64,000 bases of DNA, from positions 409,887 through 473,886 of the forward strand of contig NGFH01000002.1 of assembly GCA_002215675.1 (NCBI GenBank), read 5' to 3'. Positions 43,138 to 52,319 of the stretch are shown here, piece by piece (position 1 is the first letter of the stretch; every line of letters starts with the position of its first letter). Origin of the DNA: Bacteroidetes bacterium 2013_40CM_41_45. Lineage in GTDB: Bacteria > Bacteroidota > Bacteroidia > AKYH767-A > 2013-40CM-41-45. Both the position numbers and the translations under genes were made by a program. The notes beneath the pieces were generated by a model. It searched no databases. It was not told the DNA's origin and was given only the letters and a program-made list of their open reading frames with translations.

Positions 43138-43139
43138 AA

Positions 43140-43167
43140 AATTCGAAATTCGAAATTCGAAATTCGA
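43140..43167. repeat. four perfect AATTCGA heptads
   Basis: AATTCGA four times, perfectly, at 43140-43167, between the converging Nudix and tag genes. TTCGAA is self-complementary, so this tract alone can form hairpins or cruciforms. It may help terminate both genes. Confidence 0.8.
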
Positions 43168-43170
43168 ATT

Positions 43171-43743
43171 TTACTTTCCTGACTTCACCTTCTTATACTG
43201 CTCACAGTACGTCATGTGGTCGTTAACCATACCGGCTGCCTGCATAAAAGCATAGCAAATGGTTGAGCCCACAAACTTAAAACCGCGTTGCAGCAGGTCT
43301 TTGCTCATGGCGTCCGATTCTTTTGTTTTGGCAGGAATGTTTGTAAGTGTTTTCCTCTTGTTGTCGATGGTTTTGCCCCCTGTAAATTGCCAGATGTATT
43401 TATCAAACGTTCCGAATTCTTCCTGCACTTTCAAAAACTGTTTCGCGTTTGTAACCGTTGAATATACTTTCAGCTTGTTGCGGATGATATCCGGGTTAGT
43501 AAGAATTTTTTGAATCTTTTTTTCAGAATAGCGCACTATTTTTTCCGCCTCAAAATTATCAAACGCCTTGCGGAAGCCTTCGCGTTTTTTTAGTACGATG
43601 GCCCAGCTCAATCCTGCCTGGAATGCATCCAGGACCATAAATTCAAAAAGTTTTCTGTCGTTATGCAACGGAACACCCCACTCTTTGTCGTGGTATTCAA
43701 TCATGAGTTGATTATCGGAGGGCCATGGGCAGCGGTTATTCAT
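43171..43743 (-). CDS. tag: DNA-3-methyladenine glycosylase I
   Basis: Removes 3-methyladenine from alkylated DNA. 190 residues. The zinc snap of the Tag family is complete: Cys5 and His18 at the N-terminus (CPW...YHDKEWG), His176 and Cys180 at the C-terminus (NDHMTYC). LFEFMVLDAFQAGLSWAIVLKKREGFRKAF is typical. It diverges from recQ. Confidence 0.96.
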   Translation of the reverse strand: MNNRCPWPSDNQLMIEYHDKEWGVPLHNDRKLFEFMVLDAFQAGLSWAIVLKKREGFRKAFDNFEAEKIVRYSEKKIQKILTNPDIIRNKLKVYSTVTNAKQFLKVQEEFGTFDKYIWQFTGGKTIDNKRKTLTNIPAKTKESDAMSKDLLQRGFKFVGSTICYAFMQAAGMVNDHMTYCEQYKKVKSGK

Positions 43744-43780
43744 AAAAATAATTTTATTAATTAGAGTTTTTTTTGCGGAG

Positions 43781-43814
43781 CAAATTTAATCATCAATCTC
43801 ATTCGTGGTTTCAA
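43781..43814 (-). promoter_or_regulatory. promoter of tag
   Basis: Minus strand TAAATTTG at 43788-43781, with TTG at 43814-43812 as possible -33 (spacing 23). It lies 38 bases before the tag ATG. Confidence 0.45.
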
Positions 43815-43839
43815 TTTACATTCGCTCTCCGAATATTAT

Positions 43840-43847
43840 TACTTTCG
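43840..43847 (+). promoter_or_regulatory. -7-like box of recQ
   Basis: TACTTTCG, one base off TAnnTTTG, ending 5 bases before the recQ ATG. Similar TACTTTCG/TACCTTCG boxes sit just before recG and rlmB, so this variant may be real in this organism; the leader would be extremely short. Confidence 0.3.
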
Positions 43848-43852
43848 CTTAG

Positions 43853-45790
43853 ATGGAAAATAATGGCATACAGGTTTCTGAAATCCTGAAAAAATACTGG
43901 GGCTTCGACCGTTTTCGTCCATTGCAGGAGGAAATCATAAATTCCACCCTCGAAGGAAAAGATACGCTTGCGTTGCTTCCTACGGGTGGAGGGAAGTCAC
44001 TCTGCTACCAGGTTCCGGCGATGGCGAAGGAAGGATTATGTCTTGTGATTTCTCCGTTGATTGCGCTGATGAAAGACCAGGTGGAAAACTTGCGGAAGCG
44101 CAGCATTCGTGCATCTGCCGCTTTTTCCGGAATGAGCAGAAAGGAAATTAACCTTGCTATCGAAAATTGTATTCACGGCAACTATAAATTTCTATACATA
44201 TCTCCTGAACGGCTTAGCACGCAGGGCATGAAAGATTACCTGGTGCAGATGAAAATAAATCTGGTTGCGGTGGACGAGGCACATTGCATTTCGCAATGGG
44301 GTTATGATTTTCGTCCCGCTTATTTAGAGATTGCTGCGGTGAGAGAATTGTTTCCAAAAGTTCCCGTACTTGCACTTACGGCAACGGCTACTAAAAAAGT
44401 CCGCAGCGATATTTGTCAGAAGCTTCATTTCAAGAGTGAAAATATTATCTGCGGAAGCTTTGAACGGAAAAATATTTCTTACGTAGTGTTTCATGCTGAA
44501 GATAAATTACAACGAATACAGAATATACTCGGCAAGGTAGAAGGCAGCGGAATCATTTATGTAAAAAGCCGGAACCACGCTGAAGAACTTTCGCGGCAGT
44601 TAAAGAAAACATCTGTAAGTATTGATTTTTATCATGCGGGTCTAGAGAGTGCCCAACGAAACCGCAAGCAAGACGAATGGAAATCAGGAAAGACAAGAGT
44701 GATTGTCGCTACCAATGCTTTCGGCATGGGAATTGATAAAAGCAATGTTCGGACCGTTCTCCATTATGAAATACCTGATAATATGGAATCCTATTACCAG
44801 GAAGCCGGCAGGGCAGGGCGGGATGGAAACCGCTCTTATGCTGTTTTGTTTTACAACAAGGCGGATATAAACAATATTGAAAAGCGCAGCGAGCAAACAT
44901 TTCCTGACGTTAAGGAGATAAGAAACATTTACCAGGCACTTTCAAATTATTACCAGATTCCTGTGGGCGCTGCGCAAGGAGAAAGTTTTGCTTTCAATAT
45001 TTCTCACTTCTGTAATTCATATCGATTCAGTCCTGTTACTGTTTTTAATGCGTTGAAAATCCTGGAAACGGAAGGGCATTTATTTCTTTCAGAATCGGTG
45101 CTGCTGCCTTCAAGAATTTATTTCCAGGCAGCGCACGAACAGCTCTACAGTTTTCAGATTTCCAACCCGAAATTCGATTCACTTATAAAAGTTATTCTTC
45201 GTTTGTATGGCGGGGTGTTTGACCGGTACACCAACATCAGCGAAGAAGAAATGGGGGCTAAGCTGAAACTGAAGCCGAAAGAAATAACTGAACAACTGGA
45301 ACAACTCCAGGAAATGAATGTTGTTACTTATATCCAGCGCAGCGACCTTCCGCAAATCGTATTTATGAATGCAAGAATAGATGCGCGTTATCTTGAAATA
45401 AGCCGCGAGCATCTAGACGACCGGAGAAAACGTTTTGAAGCGCGCGCCCGCTCTATGATACAGTATGCTTCCTCCGAAAACCGGTGTCGCAGCCAAATGT
45501 TGCTTGAATATCTTGGAGAAAATAACTCGAATGATTGCGGAACATGCGATGTTTGCATCAATAAAAAAAAGGCAGCGATGGGTGGGGATGAGCTCGCAAG
45601 CATCAGCCGCGAAGTTGAAACTAAACTCTCTGCCCGTCCTCTTTCCTTAAATGAACTTCTTGGTTCCATAGTTAATATAAAGGAAGAGCGCACCATGCAT
45701 GTTGTACAATGGATGCTCGACAACGAGAAAATTCATTTTCGTGAAGGAGATTTGCTGGAGATGACAAAGACAGCCAAGAAACAAACATGA
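43853..45790 (+). CDS. recQ: ATP-dependent DNA helicase RecQ
   Basis: 645 residues. Helicase motifs: LLPTGGGKSLCYQVP (Walker A), VDEAHCISQWGYDFRPAYLE (DEAH plus aromatic loop), LTATATKKVRSDI, TNAFGMGIDKSNVRTVLHYE, QEAGRAGRDG. The zinc site shows CRSQMLLEYLGE and CGTCDVC. A winged helix follows; no clear HRDC domain, the C-terminus being a short RQC-like tail. It overlaps the next glycosylase gene by four bases, so the two are translationally coupled. Confidence 0.94.
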   Translation: MENNGIQVSEILKKYWGFDRFRPLQEEIINSTLEGKDTLALLPTGGGKSLCYQVPAMAKEGLCLVISPLIALMKDQVENLRKRSIRASAAFSGMSRKEINLAIENCIHGNYKFLYISPERLSTQGMKDYLVQMKINLVAVDEAHCISQWGYDFRPAYLEIAAVRELFPKVPVLALTATATKKVRSDICQKLHFKSENIICGSFERKNISYVVFHAEDKLQRIQNILGKVEGSGIIYVKSRNHAEELSRQLKKTSVSIDFYHAGLESAQRNRKQDEWKSGKTRVIVATNAFGMGIDKSNVRTVLHYEIPDNMESYYQEAGRAGRDGNRSYAVLFYNKADINNIEKRSEQTFPDVKEIRNIYQALSNYYQIPVGAAQGESFAFNISHFCNSYRFSPVTVFNALKILETEGHLFLSESVLLPSRIYFQAAHEQLYSFQISNPKFDSLIKVILRLYGGVFDRYTNISEEEMGAKLKLKPKEITEQLEQLQEMNVVTYIQRSDLPQIVFMNARIDARYLEISREHLDDRRKRFEARARSMIQYASSENRCRSQMLLEYLGENNSNDCGTCDVCINKKKAAMGGDELASISREVETKLSARPLSLNELLGSIVNIKEERTMHVVQWMLDNEKIHFREGDLLEMTKTAKKQT

Positions 45791-46365
45791 AACTCAGTGA
45801 ATCCTTTTATGTGCGTGAGGATGTTGTACAAATAAGCCGTGAACTTTTGGGAAAAGTTCTTGTTACCCGGTTCGGAAATAAAATCACTTCGGGCATCATT
45901 ACGGAAACTGAAGCGTACCGAGGTGTTATCGATAAAGCATCCCATGCATACAACAACCGCAGAACAGCGCGCACAGAAATTATGTACCGAAGGGGCGGAA
46001 CAGCATATGTTTATTTGTGCTATGGAATACATTCATTGTTCAACGTGGTAACCAATAGGGAAAATATTCCTCATGCGGTTCTCATACGTTCCATTGTTCC
46101 TGATAAAGGAATAAAAGTAATGTTGGAAAGGAGAGGAGTGCAGGCTGCGGGTAAAAAAACTTTTTCAGGGCCTGGCTCGGTTTCGCAGGCGCTGGGCATT
46201 CATTATTCTGATACGGGTGCGAGTCTGTCGGGGAATAAAATCTGGATTGAAGACGCAGGAAATCATATTGCCCCGAAGCAAATAAAAGTGTCTGCACGCA
46301 TAGGAGTTGGCTATGCAGGAAAAGATGCGCTTCTGCCGTACCGTTTTTTTATTGACGCGGCCTGA
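45787..46365 (+). CDS. 3-methyladenine DNA glycosylase, AAG/MPG type
   Basis: 192 residues of the AAG family, which flips out and removes 3-methyladenine, hypoxanthine and ethenoadenine. Seen: ELLGKVLVTRF, ITETEAYRGVIDKASHAYNNRRTARTEIMYRRGGTAYVYLCYGIHSLFNVV, IRSIVPDKGI and GPGSVSQALGI. It is unrelated in fold to Tag. Start ATG overlaps recQ stop. Confidence 0.95.
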   Translation: MKLSESFYVREDVVQISRELLGKVLVTRFGNKITSGIITETEAYRGVIDKASHAYNNRRTARTEIMYRRGGTAYVYLCYGIHSLFNVVTNRENIPHAVLIRSIVPDKGIKVMLERRGVQAAGKKTFSGPGSVSQALGIHYSDTGASLSGNKIWIEDAGNHIAPKQIKVSARIGVGYAGKDALLPYRFFIDAA

Positions 46366-46374
46366 CAGGTAATT

Positions 46375-47559
46375 ATGTATAAAAAACTAGTTTTAAAAAA
46401 GGGAAAAGAAAAATCCCTTCTCAATTTTCATCCCTGGGTTTTTTCGGGAGCGGTAGCTTCCAATATTTCGGAAATTGCCGATGGCGAGGTAGTAGAGATT
46501 TTTTCTTCGGACAAAAAATATCTTGCCACGGCTCATTTTAGTAATGGAAGCATCATGGGCAGGATTATTTCCTTTGAGCAGGGAGAAATAAATTATGAAT
46601 TCTGGAAAGAAAAATTCACCGGTGCTTTTGCGCTCCGGCAGCGGTTGGGATTCATTGATAATAAATTAACCAATGCTTTCCGGCTGATTAATGCTGAAGG
46701 TGACGGAATGCCCGGGTTGATTATAGATGTGTATGACCGGACTGCAGTTATCCAGGCGCATACCATTGCCATGCACAACCAGGTGGAAACTTTCGCAAAA
46801 ATTCTATCAGAAATTTTTGGAAACAATTTTTCTGTCTTTGATAAAAGCGCTGAAATGCTGAACCGTAAAAATGCTTCGCCAGTAAACGCGCAAAACAAAT
46901 ATTTGCTTGGAGAAAAAGGAAATCAAATCATTAGCGAGAACGGGCTTAAATTTTTTGTCGACTGGGAACAGGGGCAGAAGACAGGATTTTTTATTGACCA
47001 GCGGGATAACCGTAAACTGCTTTCAGAATATTCATCTAGCAAAAAGGTGCTCAACGCTTTCGCATACTCAGGAGGATTTTCTGTGTATGCTTTAAAAGCC
47101 GGTGCTGCAATGGTTCATTCGGTTGACAGTTCAGAGCCCGCTGCGCAATGGGCAGAGAAAAATGTAACGCTGAACTTTTCCGGTGAAAATCGCCATGTTT
47201 TTTTCAAAGAAGATGTTTTTGATTTTCTTAAAAAGTCACAGGAAAAATATGAGGTAATTGTCCTTGACCCTCCTGCTTTTGCCAAACATTTCAGCGCAGT
47301 TAAAAATGCTTCCATAGGGTACCGCAACTTGAATGCCGAGGCCATCAGGAAAATTTCGGCGGGAGGAATTCTGTTTACGTTTTCATGCTCACAGCATATT
47401 GACCAGGCACTGTTTCAAAAAATAATTTTTGCTGCTGCAGCGCTGGCAAAAAGAAATGTGCGTGTGCTTCACCGGCTGCACCAGCCGGCAGACCATCCGT
47501 TCAGCATCTATCATCCCGAGGGAGAATACCTGAAAGGACTGGTGCTTTATGTAGAATGA
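46375..47559 (+). CDS. 23S rRNA cytosine methyltransferase, RlmI-like
   Basis: 394 residues. N-terminal PUA domain (LKKGKEKSLLNFHPWVFSGAV), an EEHD-like middle, then a Rossmann methylase with VLNAFAYSGGFSVYALKAGA (motif I) and VLDPPAFAKH (motif IV, DPPxFAK) plus FTFSCSQHI. RlmI methylates C1962 of 23S rRNA; the group also contains RlmK-type relatives, so the exact base is not certain. It starts 9 bases after the AAG gene. Confidence 0.9.
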   Translation: MYKKLVLKKGKEKSLLNFHPWVFSGAVASNISEIADGEVVEIFSSDKKYLATAHFSNGSIMGRIISFEQGEINYEFWKEKFTGAFALRQRLGFIDNKLTNAFRLINAEGDGMPGLIIDVYDRTAVIQAHTIAMHNQVETFAKILSEIFGNNFSVFDKSAEMLNRKNASPVNAQNKYLLGEKGNQIISENGLKFFVDWEQGQKTGFFIDQRDNRKLLSEYSSSKKVLNAFAYSGGFSVYALKAGAAMVHSVDSSEPAAQWAEKNVTLNFSGENRHVFFKEDVFDFLKKSQEKYEVIVLDPPAFAKHFSAVKNASIGYRNLNAEAIRKISAGGILFTFSCSQHIDQALFQKIIFAAAALAKRNVRVLHRLHQPADHPFSIYHPEGEYLKGLVLYVE

Positions 47560-47569
47560 CGCAGCCGGA

Positions 47570-48424
47570 TTATTCTTCTCCGAAAGTAAAAATAACTCCC
47601 GCGCTGATACTAAAGGTGCCGAACGGACGATAGGATTTTAATGCTTTGCCGCTCGCAGGATTACCGGATGGCTGAGTGTATTCATCTACATATTCTGTAT
47701 CGAGAGAACCGGGCGCAGCAGAAGCAGTACGGTCAACACCGTCATGTTCATCTTTGGTAATTTTGCTTTTGGTTGGAGCCCATGATATACTTGAAAAGGA
47801 TAGCTCGCCAAAAAATCTAAGGTTGTCGGTTAAGTTAAAGTCCACTCCGAAAGCGCTGTTAAAACCAAATGATGTGCCGCCTCTATATTCAGTGACCCTT
47901 TCAATAACAGTAGTGTCGGCCATACTCCCCGATGTGGTAACTGTTTTTTCTTCAGTCTGCGTATAGCCTGTGCCCAGGCCAATTGCTAATCCCATACGTA
48001 TATATGGCCGTACATCATCACCAAAAGTTATTTTCACGGCAGGATTAACCTGTATCATAGTAATTTTGTCTAATGTAATACTACCTTCTGCGTCCGTACT
48101 GTTCCCTGAGCTTGTATTGGTATCTAAGGTAGAGATTGTGAATTCCTTTTTGCTTCCCACCAGGTAGGATACCCCTATTTCTGCACCGATATTTTTGTTA
48201 AACATGTAGCCACCTGTAATACTAAAGTTAAGCCCTTGACCGTAGCTTCCCTTCTCAAGTGTATAGGTTGTTCTGCCGTTTGTTGTGTTTGTTGAGGAAC
48301 CTAACGCATATGCAGGCAGCCCTGTTCCGTACCCGATGCTGATTCCCGTATAACTAAATTGTTGCGCTATCACATTAGTGGAATAATTAATTAGGCAGAA
48401 CAATAAAATGATTTTTGTTTTCAT
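47570..48424 (-). CDS. outer membrane beta-barrel protein
   Basis: 284 residues with signal peptide (1-20, ending IAQ). Alternating amphipathic strands, glycine-rich turns (SIGYGTGLPAYALGSS, IGAEIGVSYLVGSKKEF, FSISAGVIFTFGEE) and an aromatic last residue zone fit an 8-stranded OmpA-like barrel. Function unknown. Confidence 0.82.
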   Translation of the reverse strand: MKTKIILLFCLINYSTNVIAQQFSYTGISIGYGTGLPAYALGSSTNTTNGRTTYTLEKGSYGQGLNFSITGGYMFNKNIGAEIGVSYLVGSKKEFTISTLDTNTSSGNSTDAEGSITLDKITMIQVNPAVKITFGDDVRPYIRMGLAIGLGTGYTQTEEKTVTTSGSMADTTVIERVTEYRGGTSFGFNSAFGVDFNLTDNLRFFGELSFSSISWAPTKSKITKDEHDGVDRTASAAPGSLDTEYVDEYTQPSGNPASGKALKSYRPFGTFSISAGVIFTFGEE

Positions 48425-48464
48425 ATTTTATCAGGTATGAAATTGGAAAAGCAAAAGTATATAT

Positions 48465-50033
48465 CTACTCATTGAAAATCGCTTCCCTGTTTTCCGGCCT
48501 TAATTGCGGATACCATGAAAAACCTTTCAGCCGCAGTTCTTTGGGTGAAAGCTCATGAATCGGGTAAAACGTTGCATCGGGTTTGTTGACGAGTGAAATT
48601 TCTTTCACTTTATTTTCTTCAACTGAAATATAAATATCAGTACAGTCGGCACGGTTGACGCCGGTAAGTTTTTGCGCTTTATTCTTTGCATAGTAAATGG
48701 TCTGCCCGTTGCCCTCGACAAAAATTCTGTGAAGCTTATTGTCGTCAAAATACCCGGTAAGATTTTTCCCCCTAACCTGGTTAAAGCGCATGGAGTCTTT
48801 TATCTCCATGTTAGCGGAGTCGGCAAGGGAAACAATAAAGGCATTGTTACGCATAATCACGTGACTTATTTTTCCATAAGCAGTTTGCAGCACAACAGAG
48901 TCAGCCGTCATCTGGTTGGCGCTTGACCAGAGAATGGGTGCACGGAAAAGCTCGATGGCAGAATCGCGGAAAGAATAAACCAGGGAATCACACCGTCCCT
49001 GCAAATCGGTTTTATAAAAGCGAACATTATGGAAGGCAAAGAGCGTCCGTTTTTTATTGGTAGTATCCTGTTGTGCAAGCGTATCGCTGATAGCAGACAA
49101 AGTATCAGCATGCAGAAATAAAGAATCGGTTGCAAAAATCTGTATCATTTCTGCGCGTCCGGTTACAAGAGAACGCTCGGTGATTTCGTTATGCTCTGCA
49201 TATTTTCCTTTAATGAGAATATTATTTACCGTATCGCTGATGGAAATATTTTCAAATGCCTTGCCTTCACCTGTCTTGCGGTTATAGCCGATGCTGTCAC
49301 CACTAAGCCGTTGTGTTTTGGTTTTGATGTATGCATTGTCGGTGAAACCTGATATTTCCTTTTCGGTGTTATAAAACCCGCGCTCACAGTAAATAAAATT
49401 TTCTTTCGAAGTAATCGTAGTGGGCCCAAAGAAAAAAGCAGTGTGGGTTAAAGTATTGTAGTTCATGGTATCGGTCTCCACTACATAGCGGGGATTGGTG
49501 AGCACCACGTCCGTCTTGAAATGCATTTCCTTTGAAAAGCTATTATAAAAACCCTGCTTGCTGGTAAGCGTGTTTGCGTTATCAACAATTTTTCCACCCG
49601 TGGTGTACAATGCCGTACCGGTTTTGCGGTTGTAATCAATCCGGTCTGTGGTGAGTAGCATTTGACGGTCGCGCAGGTTTACATCTCCCGTCACCACGGC
49701 AACGCTTGTGTTGCCATCATAATCAAGATGATTTCCAGTAAGCGAAAGCGTATCGCCCTGGTTGATGTGGATATTGCCGAATGCTTCCATGGCATTGGTT
49801 TCAGGATTCATGTAAGCGCTGTCGCATTTCATAACAGCATTCTCATGCTTAAACTCCACGTTGCCGATGAGCCGCCTTATATTTCTGTTTATATCCTTGT
49901 CGTAGTTAAGCGAATCAGCATGAATGAGCTCTATATGCATAGGTTTCTCCTGCTGCTGCGCATGTATATCGTGTGCGCATAGGAAAACCCCCGAAGCGAT
50001 TGACAGAAATATTTTTTTTGCCGTACCGTTCAA
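48465..50033 (-). CDS. OstA-like LPS transport protein (LptA/OstA domains)
   Basis: 522 residues, exported (signal 1-26, ending HAQ). Contains at least three OstA/LptA beta-jellyroll stretches (LIGNVEFKHENAVMKCDSAYMNPETNAMEAFGNIHINQGDTLSLTG; later GKYAEHNEITERSLVTGRAEM). Such OstA-like proteins in Bacteroidota are thought to bridge LPS across the periplasm. The C-terminus WYPQLRPENREAIFNE is conserved in relatives. No lptC or lptD neighbour is in the window. Confidence 0.88.
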   Translation of the reverse strand: MNGTAKKIFLSIASGVFLCAHDIHAQQQEKPMHIELIHADSLNYDKDINRNIRRLIGNVEFKHENAVMKCDSAYMNPETNAMEAFGNIHINQGDTLSLTGNHLDYDGNTSVAVVTGDVNLRDRQMLLTTDRIDYNRKTGTALYTTGGKIVDNANTLTSKQGFYNSFSKEMHFKTDVVLTNPRYVVETDTMNYNTLTHTAFFFGPTTITSKENFIYCERGFYNTEKEISGFTDNAYIKTKTQRLSGDSIGYNRKTGEGKAFENISISDTVNNILIKGKYAEHNEITERSLVTGRAEMIQIFATDSLFLHADTLSAISDTLAQQDTTNKKRTLFAFHNVRFYKTDLQGRCDSLVYSFRDSAIELFRAPILWSSANQMTADSVVLQTAYGKISHVIMRNNAFIVSLADSANMEIKDSMRFNQVRGKNLTGYFDDNKLHRIFVEGNGQTIYYAKNKAQKLTGVNRADCTDIYISVEENKVKEISLVNKPDATFYPIHELSPKELRLKGFSWYPQLRPENREAIFNE

Positions 50034-50186
50034 TTACAAATGTCTTGAGAACGGCAAAGTAAAAAGAAAAGAACAGAAAGTGAATGATGTAGAGGAGGGA
50101 TGTCAAAAGCGGCAAACGATAACACCGGGTTACGCCTGTGATGATTGGGGCAGATGTGAAATAATTAAACTAAAGAGTTCTTCAAT

Positions 50187-50867
50187 TTAATACCGTACTA
50201 AATGACTGGTTTCAGTTTCAGGATTAATTCTTGAAACATATTCAGTCACTGCAATGGATTGAAAGGAACCGCTGACGGTAGCAGAATTTCCTGTGGAATT
50301 ATCTCCCGGGTCAACCAAAATGGAAAAATTGCCCTGGGTGATATGCGTGGAAGAATTATAGCTAAGGTTAGTCACAACAGTGTTTGAAGTATTACTATAT
50401 GCATTTACATTCAATTCAAATGTCTGTCCATTGCCTAAATCCTTAAAAAAGTAACCAAAGAAACGGGAATCCACAGGTATTGTGGAACTTAGGGATGAAA
50501 GAGAAAAATTAAAGAGGCAATACCCTGAAACGAGTGGGTCGGAAGAGGGATGCCGCTCGACAGAAAAATTATAGATGAAGTTGAATTCATCATAAGAAAA
50601 ATTATCGAGGATGTGATAATATTTGTTGTTGAAACTAATGGCAAAGGGAGTGCCGTCGCTGCGGTTTCCCGTAATATTTCCCTGGATAAATCCACCTTGC
50701 TTGTAATTATATGACGTACCTGTAGGTCCGGCAACGCCCTGCGGGCCAGTGTCGCCATCCTTTTTACATGAACCAATGGCAACAATAAGAGCGCAGAATA
50801 AAAGAAGCTTTGATAAAGCATATCCGCGGATTTTGGATTTATTTTTTTTGACATTAATACCAGTCAT
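50187..50867 (-). CDS. collagen-motif lipoprotein A
   Basis: 226 residues. After a lipoprotein signal (ALSKLLLFCALIVAIGSCKKDG, Cys near 35) comes a short collagen-like GxxGxxG stretch (GDTGPQGVAGPTGTS), then a ~170-residue beta-rich domain beginning GGFIQGNITGNRSDGTPFAISFNNKYY. The start could also be the downstream ATG-less context; ATG 50867 is used. The gene next to it (50932) is a paralog. It is likely a surface or periplasmic protein of unknown role. Confidence 0.75.
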   Translation of the reverse strand: MTGINVKKNKSKIRGYALSKLLLFCALIVAIGSCKKDGDTGPQGVAGPTGTSYNYKQGGFIQGNITGNRSDGTPFAISFNNKYYHILDNFSYDEFNFIYNFSVERHPSSDPLVSGYCLFNFSLSSLSSTIPVDSRFFGYFFKDLGNGQTFELNVNAYSNTSNTVVTNLSYNSSTHITQGNFSILVDPGDNSTGNSATVSGSFQSIAVTEYVSRINPETETSHLVRY

Positions 50868-50931
50868 TGCTATTTTGATTTTAGAGGTGTAAAATTTATA
50901 GTTGTCTTATTTCGGAATTAATTCTTACCCT

Positions 50932-51528
50932 TCAGTTGCCGATTCTGGAAAGATACTCCGTCATTGCAAGGGATTGAAAAGAACCTGAGACGGTTGCGGG
51001 ATTTCCCGTTGAGTTATCACCGCCAAATAAATTAGCGCTAAAGCTGCCTTGGGCAACATGTGAAGAAGAATTATAGCTGAAACCTGAAACAATGATGGGG
51101 GAAGAACTCCATTGGTATATATTCAAATGGAAAGTCTGGTTGCTTCCTAAATCCATATAAAAATCGCCTTCAAAATGTACTGAAAAAGGCGAAGTGGAAC
51201 TAAGGGATGGTAAATTAAAATCGAGGTAACAATCTCCAGGCACCAGCGGGTCGCTACTCAAATATCTGTGAAGCGAAAAACTGTAATTGGAGTTGAAAGG
51301 ATCAGAATAAAAACCATCAGCACCATAATACTTTTTATAGTTAAAGCTCAGGTTAAAAGGGGTACCGTCTGACCGGTTGCCGGAAATAGTGCCCTGTATA
51401 AATCCTCCCTCCTTAAGAGCAAAGGGTGCACCAGCCGGGCCAGGGTCACCTTGCGGGCCGGTGTCTCCTTTTTTACAGGACATAAATGCAAACAGCATCA
51501 AGCTGAATAGAACAAAATTTGTCTTCAT
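50932..51528 (-). CDS. collagen-motif lipoprotein B, paralog of A
   Basis: 198 residues. Signal MKTNFVLFSLMLFAFMSC (lipid Cys 18), GDTGPQGDPGPAGAP, then GGFIQGTISGNRSDGTPFNLSFNYKKYYG. About half of the residues match protein A along the whole length, including the ending VSGSFQSLAMTEYLSRI. A tandem duplication with divergence. Confidence 0.78.
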   Translation of the reverse strand: MKTNFVLFSLMLFAFMSCKKGDTGPQGDPGPAGAPFALKEGGFIQGTISGNRSDGTPFNLSFNYKKYYGADGFYSDPFNSNYSFSLHRYLSSDPLVPGDCYLDFNLPSLSSTSPFSVHFEGDFYMDLGSNQTFHLNIYQWSSSPIIVSGFSYNSSSHVAQGSFSANLFGGDNSTGNPATVSGSFQSLAMTEYLSRIGN

Positions 51529-51653
51529 AGTGCGTGAGGTTTAATAAAAGTAAAAATGGAACGTTCGTCAGGTTTTGATGGGGTAAAGATGATAAAAGTT
51601 TTTATCCCCGCAAAAAATTGTAAATCAGGCAGTGGGTCAATTCCGATTTTGTT

Positions 51654-51721
51654 TCCCGCTGATTACGCTGATAAACGCAGATTTAATTTTTTATCTGCGA
51701 ACATCTGCGACATCTGCGGGA
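51654..51721. repeat. GCAGAT hairpin repeat
   Basis: TCCCGC (51654-51659) and GCGGGA (51716-51721) are the ends. Between them are GCTGAT repeats on the left and three ATCTGCG units on the right, again an array meeting its inverted copy. It is a known style of Bacteroidota intergenic repeat. It lies in the 240-base gap between carbonic anhydrase and lipoprotein B; nothing else was seen there. Confidence 0.75.
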
Positions 51722-51768
51722 GATTTTTCAAACTGAGCCACTACCGTAAATCAGTCAGTTTAAAGAGT

Positions 51769-52308
51769 TTATTTCTCTTCCACCAAATAAAGCTTGTTGT
51801 CTTCCACCAGGTACATCATGGGTGCGATTTTAATTTTTGGATAACGCAGCCGCAGACGTTTGGTTTCGCTTAAAATAAAATCCACTTCGTTGCCGATTTC
51901 AAACATGGGAGCAAAATGTTCAAAATGGTCTTCGGCCTGGCGTCTGTCCCAGCCGGACGATTCCACAAGCCCGTTTATGAATTGGTCTTTGCGCGAAATA
52001 AGATTCACCATTCCGCAATGGTTATGCCCGATAAGTGCAATGTGCCTTACACCGCCTACGGCAATGGCAAACGAAACTTTAAACTCGCTGTAGCGCAGGT
52101 TAGCCCCGCCCGTGCGGATGATGAAAGAAAAATTATCGGGCATGTGTAAATGCTTGCGGTTATCCATGCACATACCCACGAGCAAACATGCATTTTGGTA
52201 ATCATCAAATTCCCGGTCCAGGTTATGATATTCAAGCAGCAACCCTATAGGGGTATTGCGATATTGCTCGGGTATATCCTTTGTAGAATTAACAGGCAGC
52301 AGGCTCAT
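51769..52308 (-). CDS. beta-class carbonic anhydrase-like protein
   Basis: 179 residues. Zinc ligands Cys47 (GMCMDNR, the CxDxR motif with Asp49 and Arg51), His95 and Cys98 (IGHNHCGM) are all present, with RTGGANLRYSE between. It probably interconverts CO2 and bicarbonate. It is somewhat short and has an extended C-terminal strand (KIKIAPMMYLVEDNKLYLVEEK). Confidence 0.88.
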   Translation of the reverse strand: MSLLPVNSTKDIPEQYRNTPIGLLLEYHNLDREFDDYQNACLLVGMCMDNRKHLHMPDNFSFIIRTGGANLRYSEFKVSFAIAVGGVRHIALIGHNHCGMVNLISRKDQFINGLVESSGWDRRQAEDHFEHFAPMFEIGNEVDFILSETKRLRLRYPKIKIAPMMYLVEDNKLYLVEEK

Positions 52309-52319
52309 TTTATCATTGA

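Noticed and set aside
50034-50186. Possible tRNA or small RNA in the gap upstream of the OstA-like gene
   Set aside because: No cloverleaf, no CCA-proximal stem and no promoter seen.
51655-51721. CRISPR-like short repeat array (ATCTGCG units)
   Set aside because: Only three units, spacing of 2-3 bases, and the array folds on itself; it is a hairpin repeat. No cas genes.
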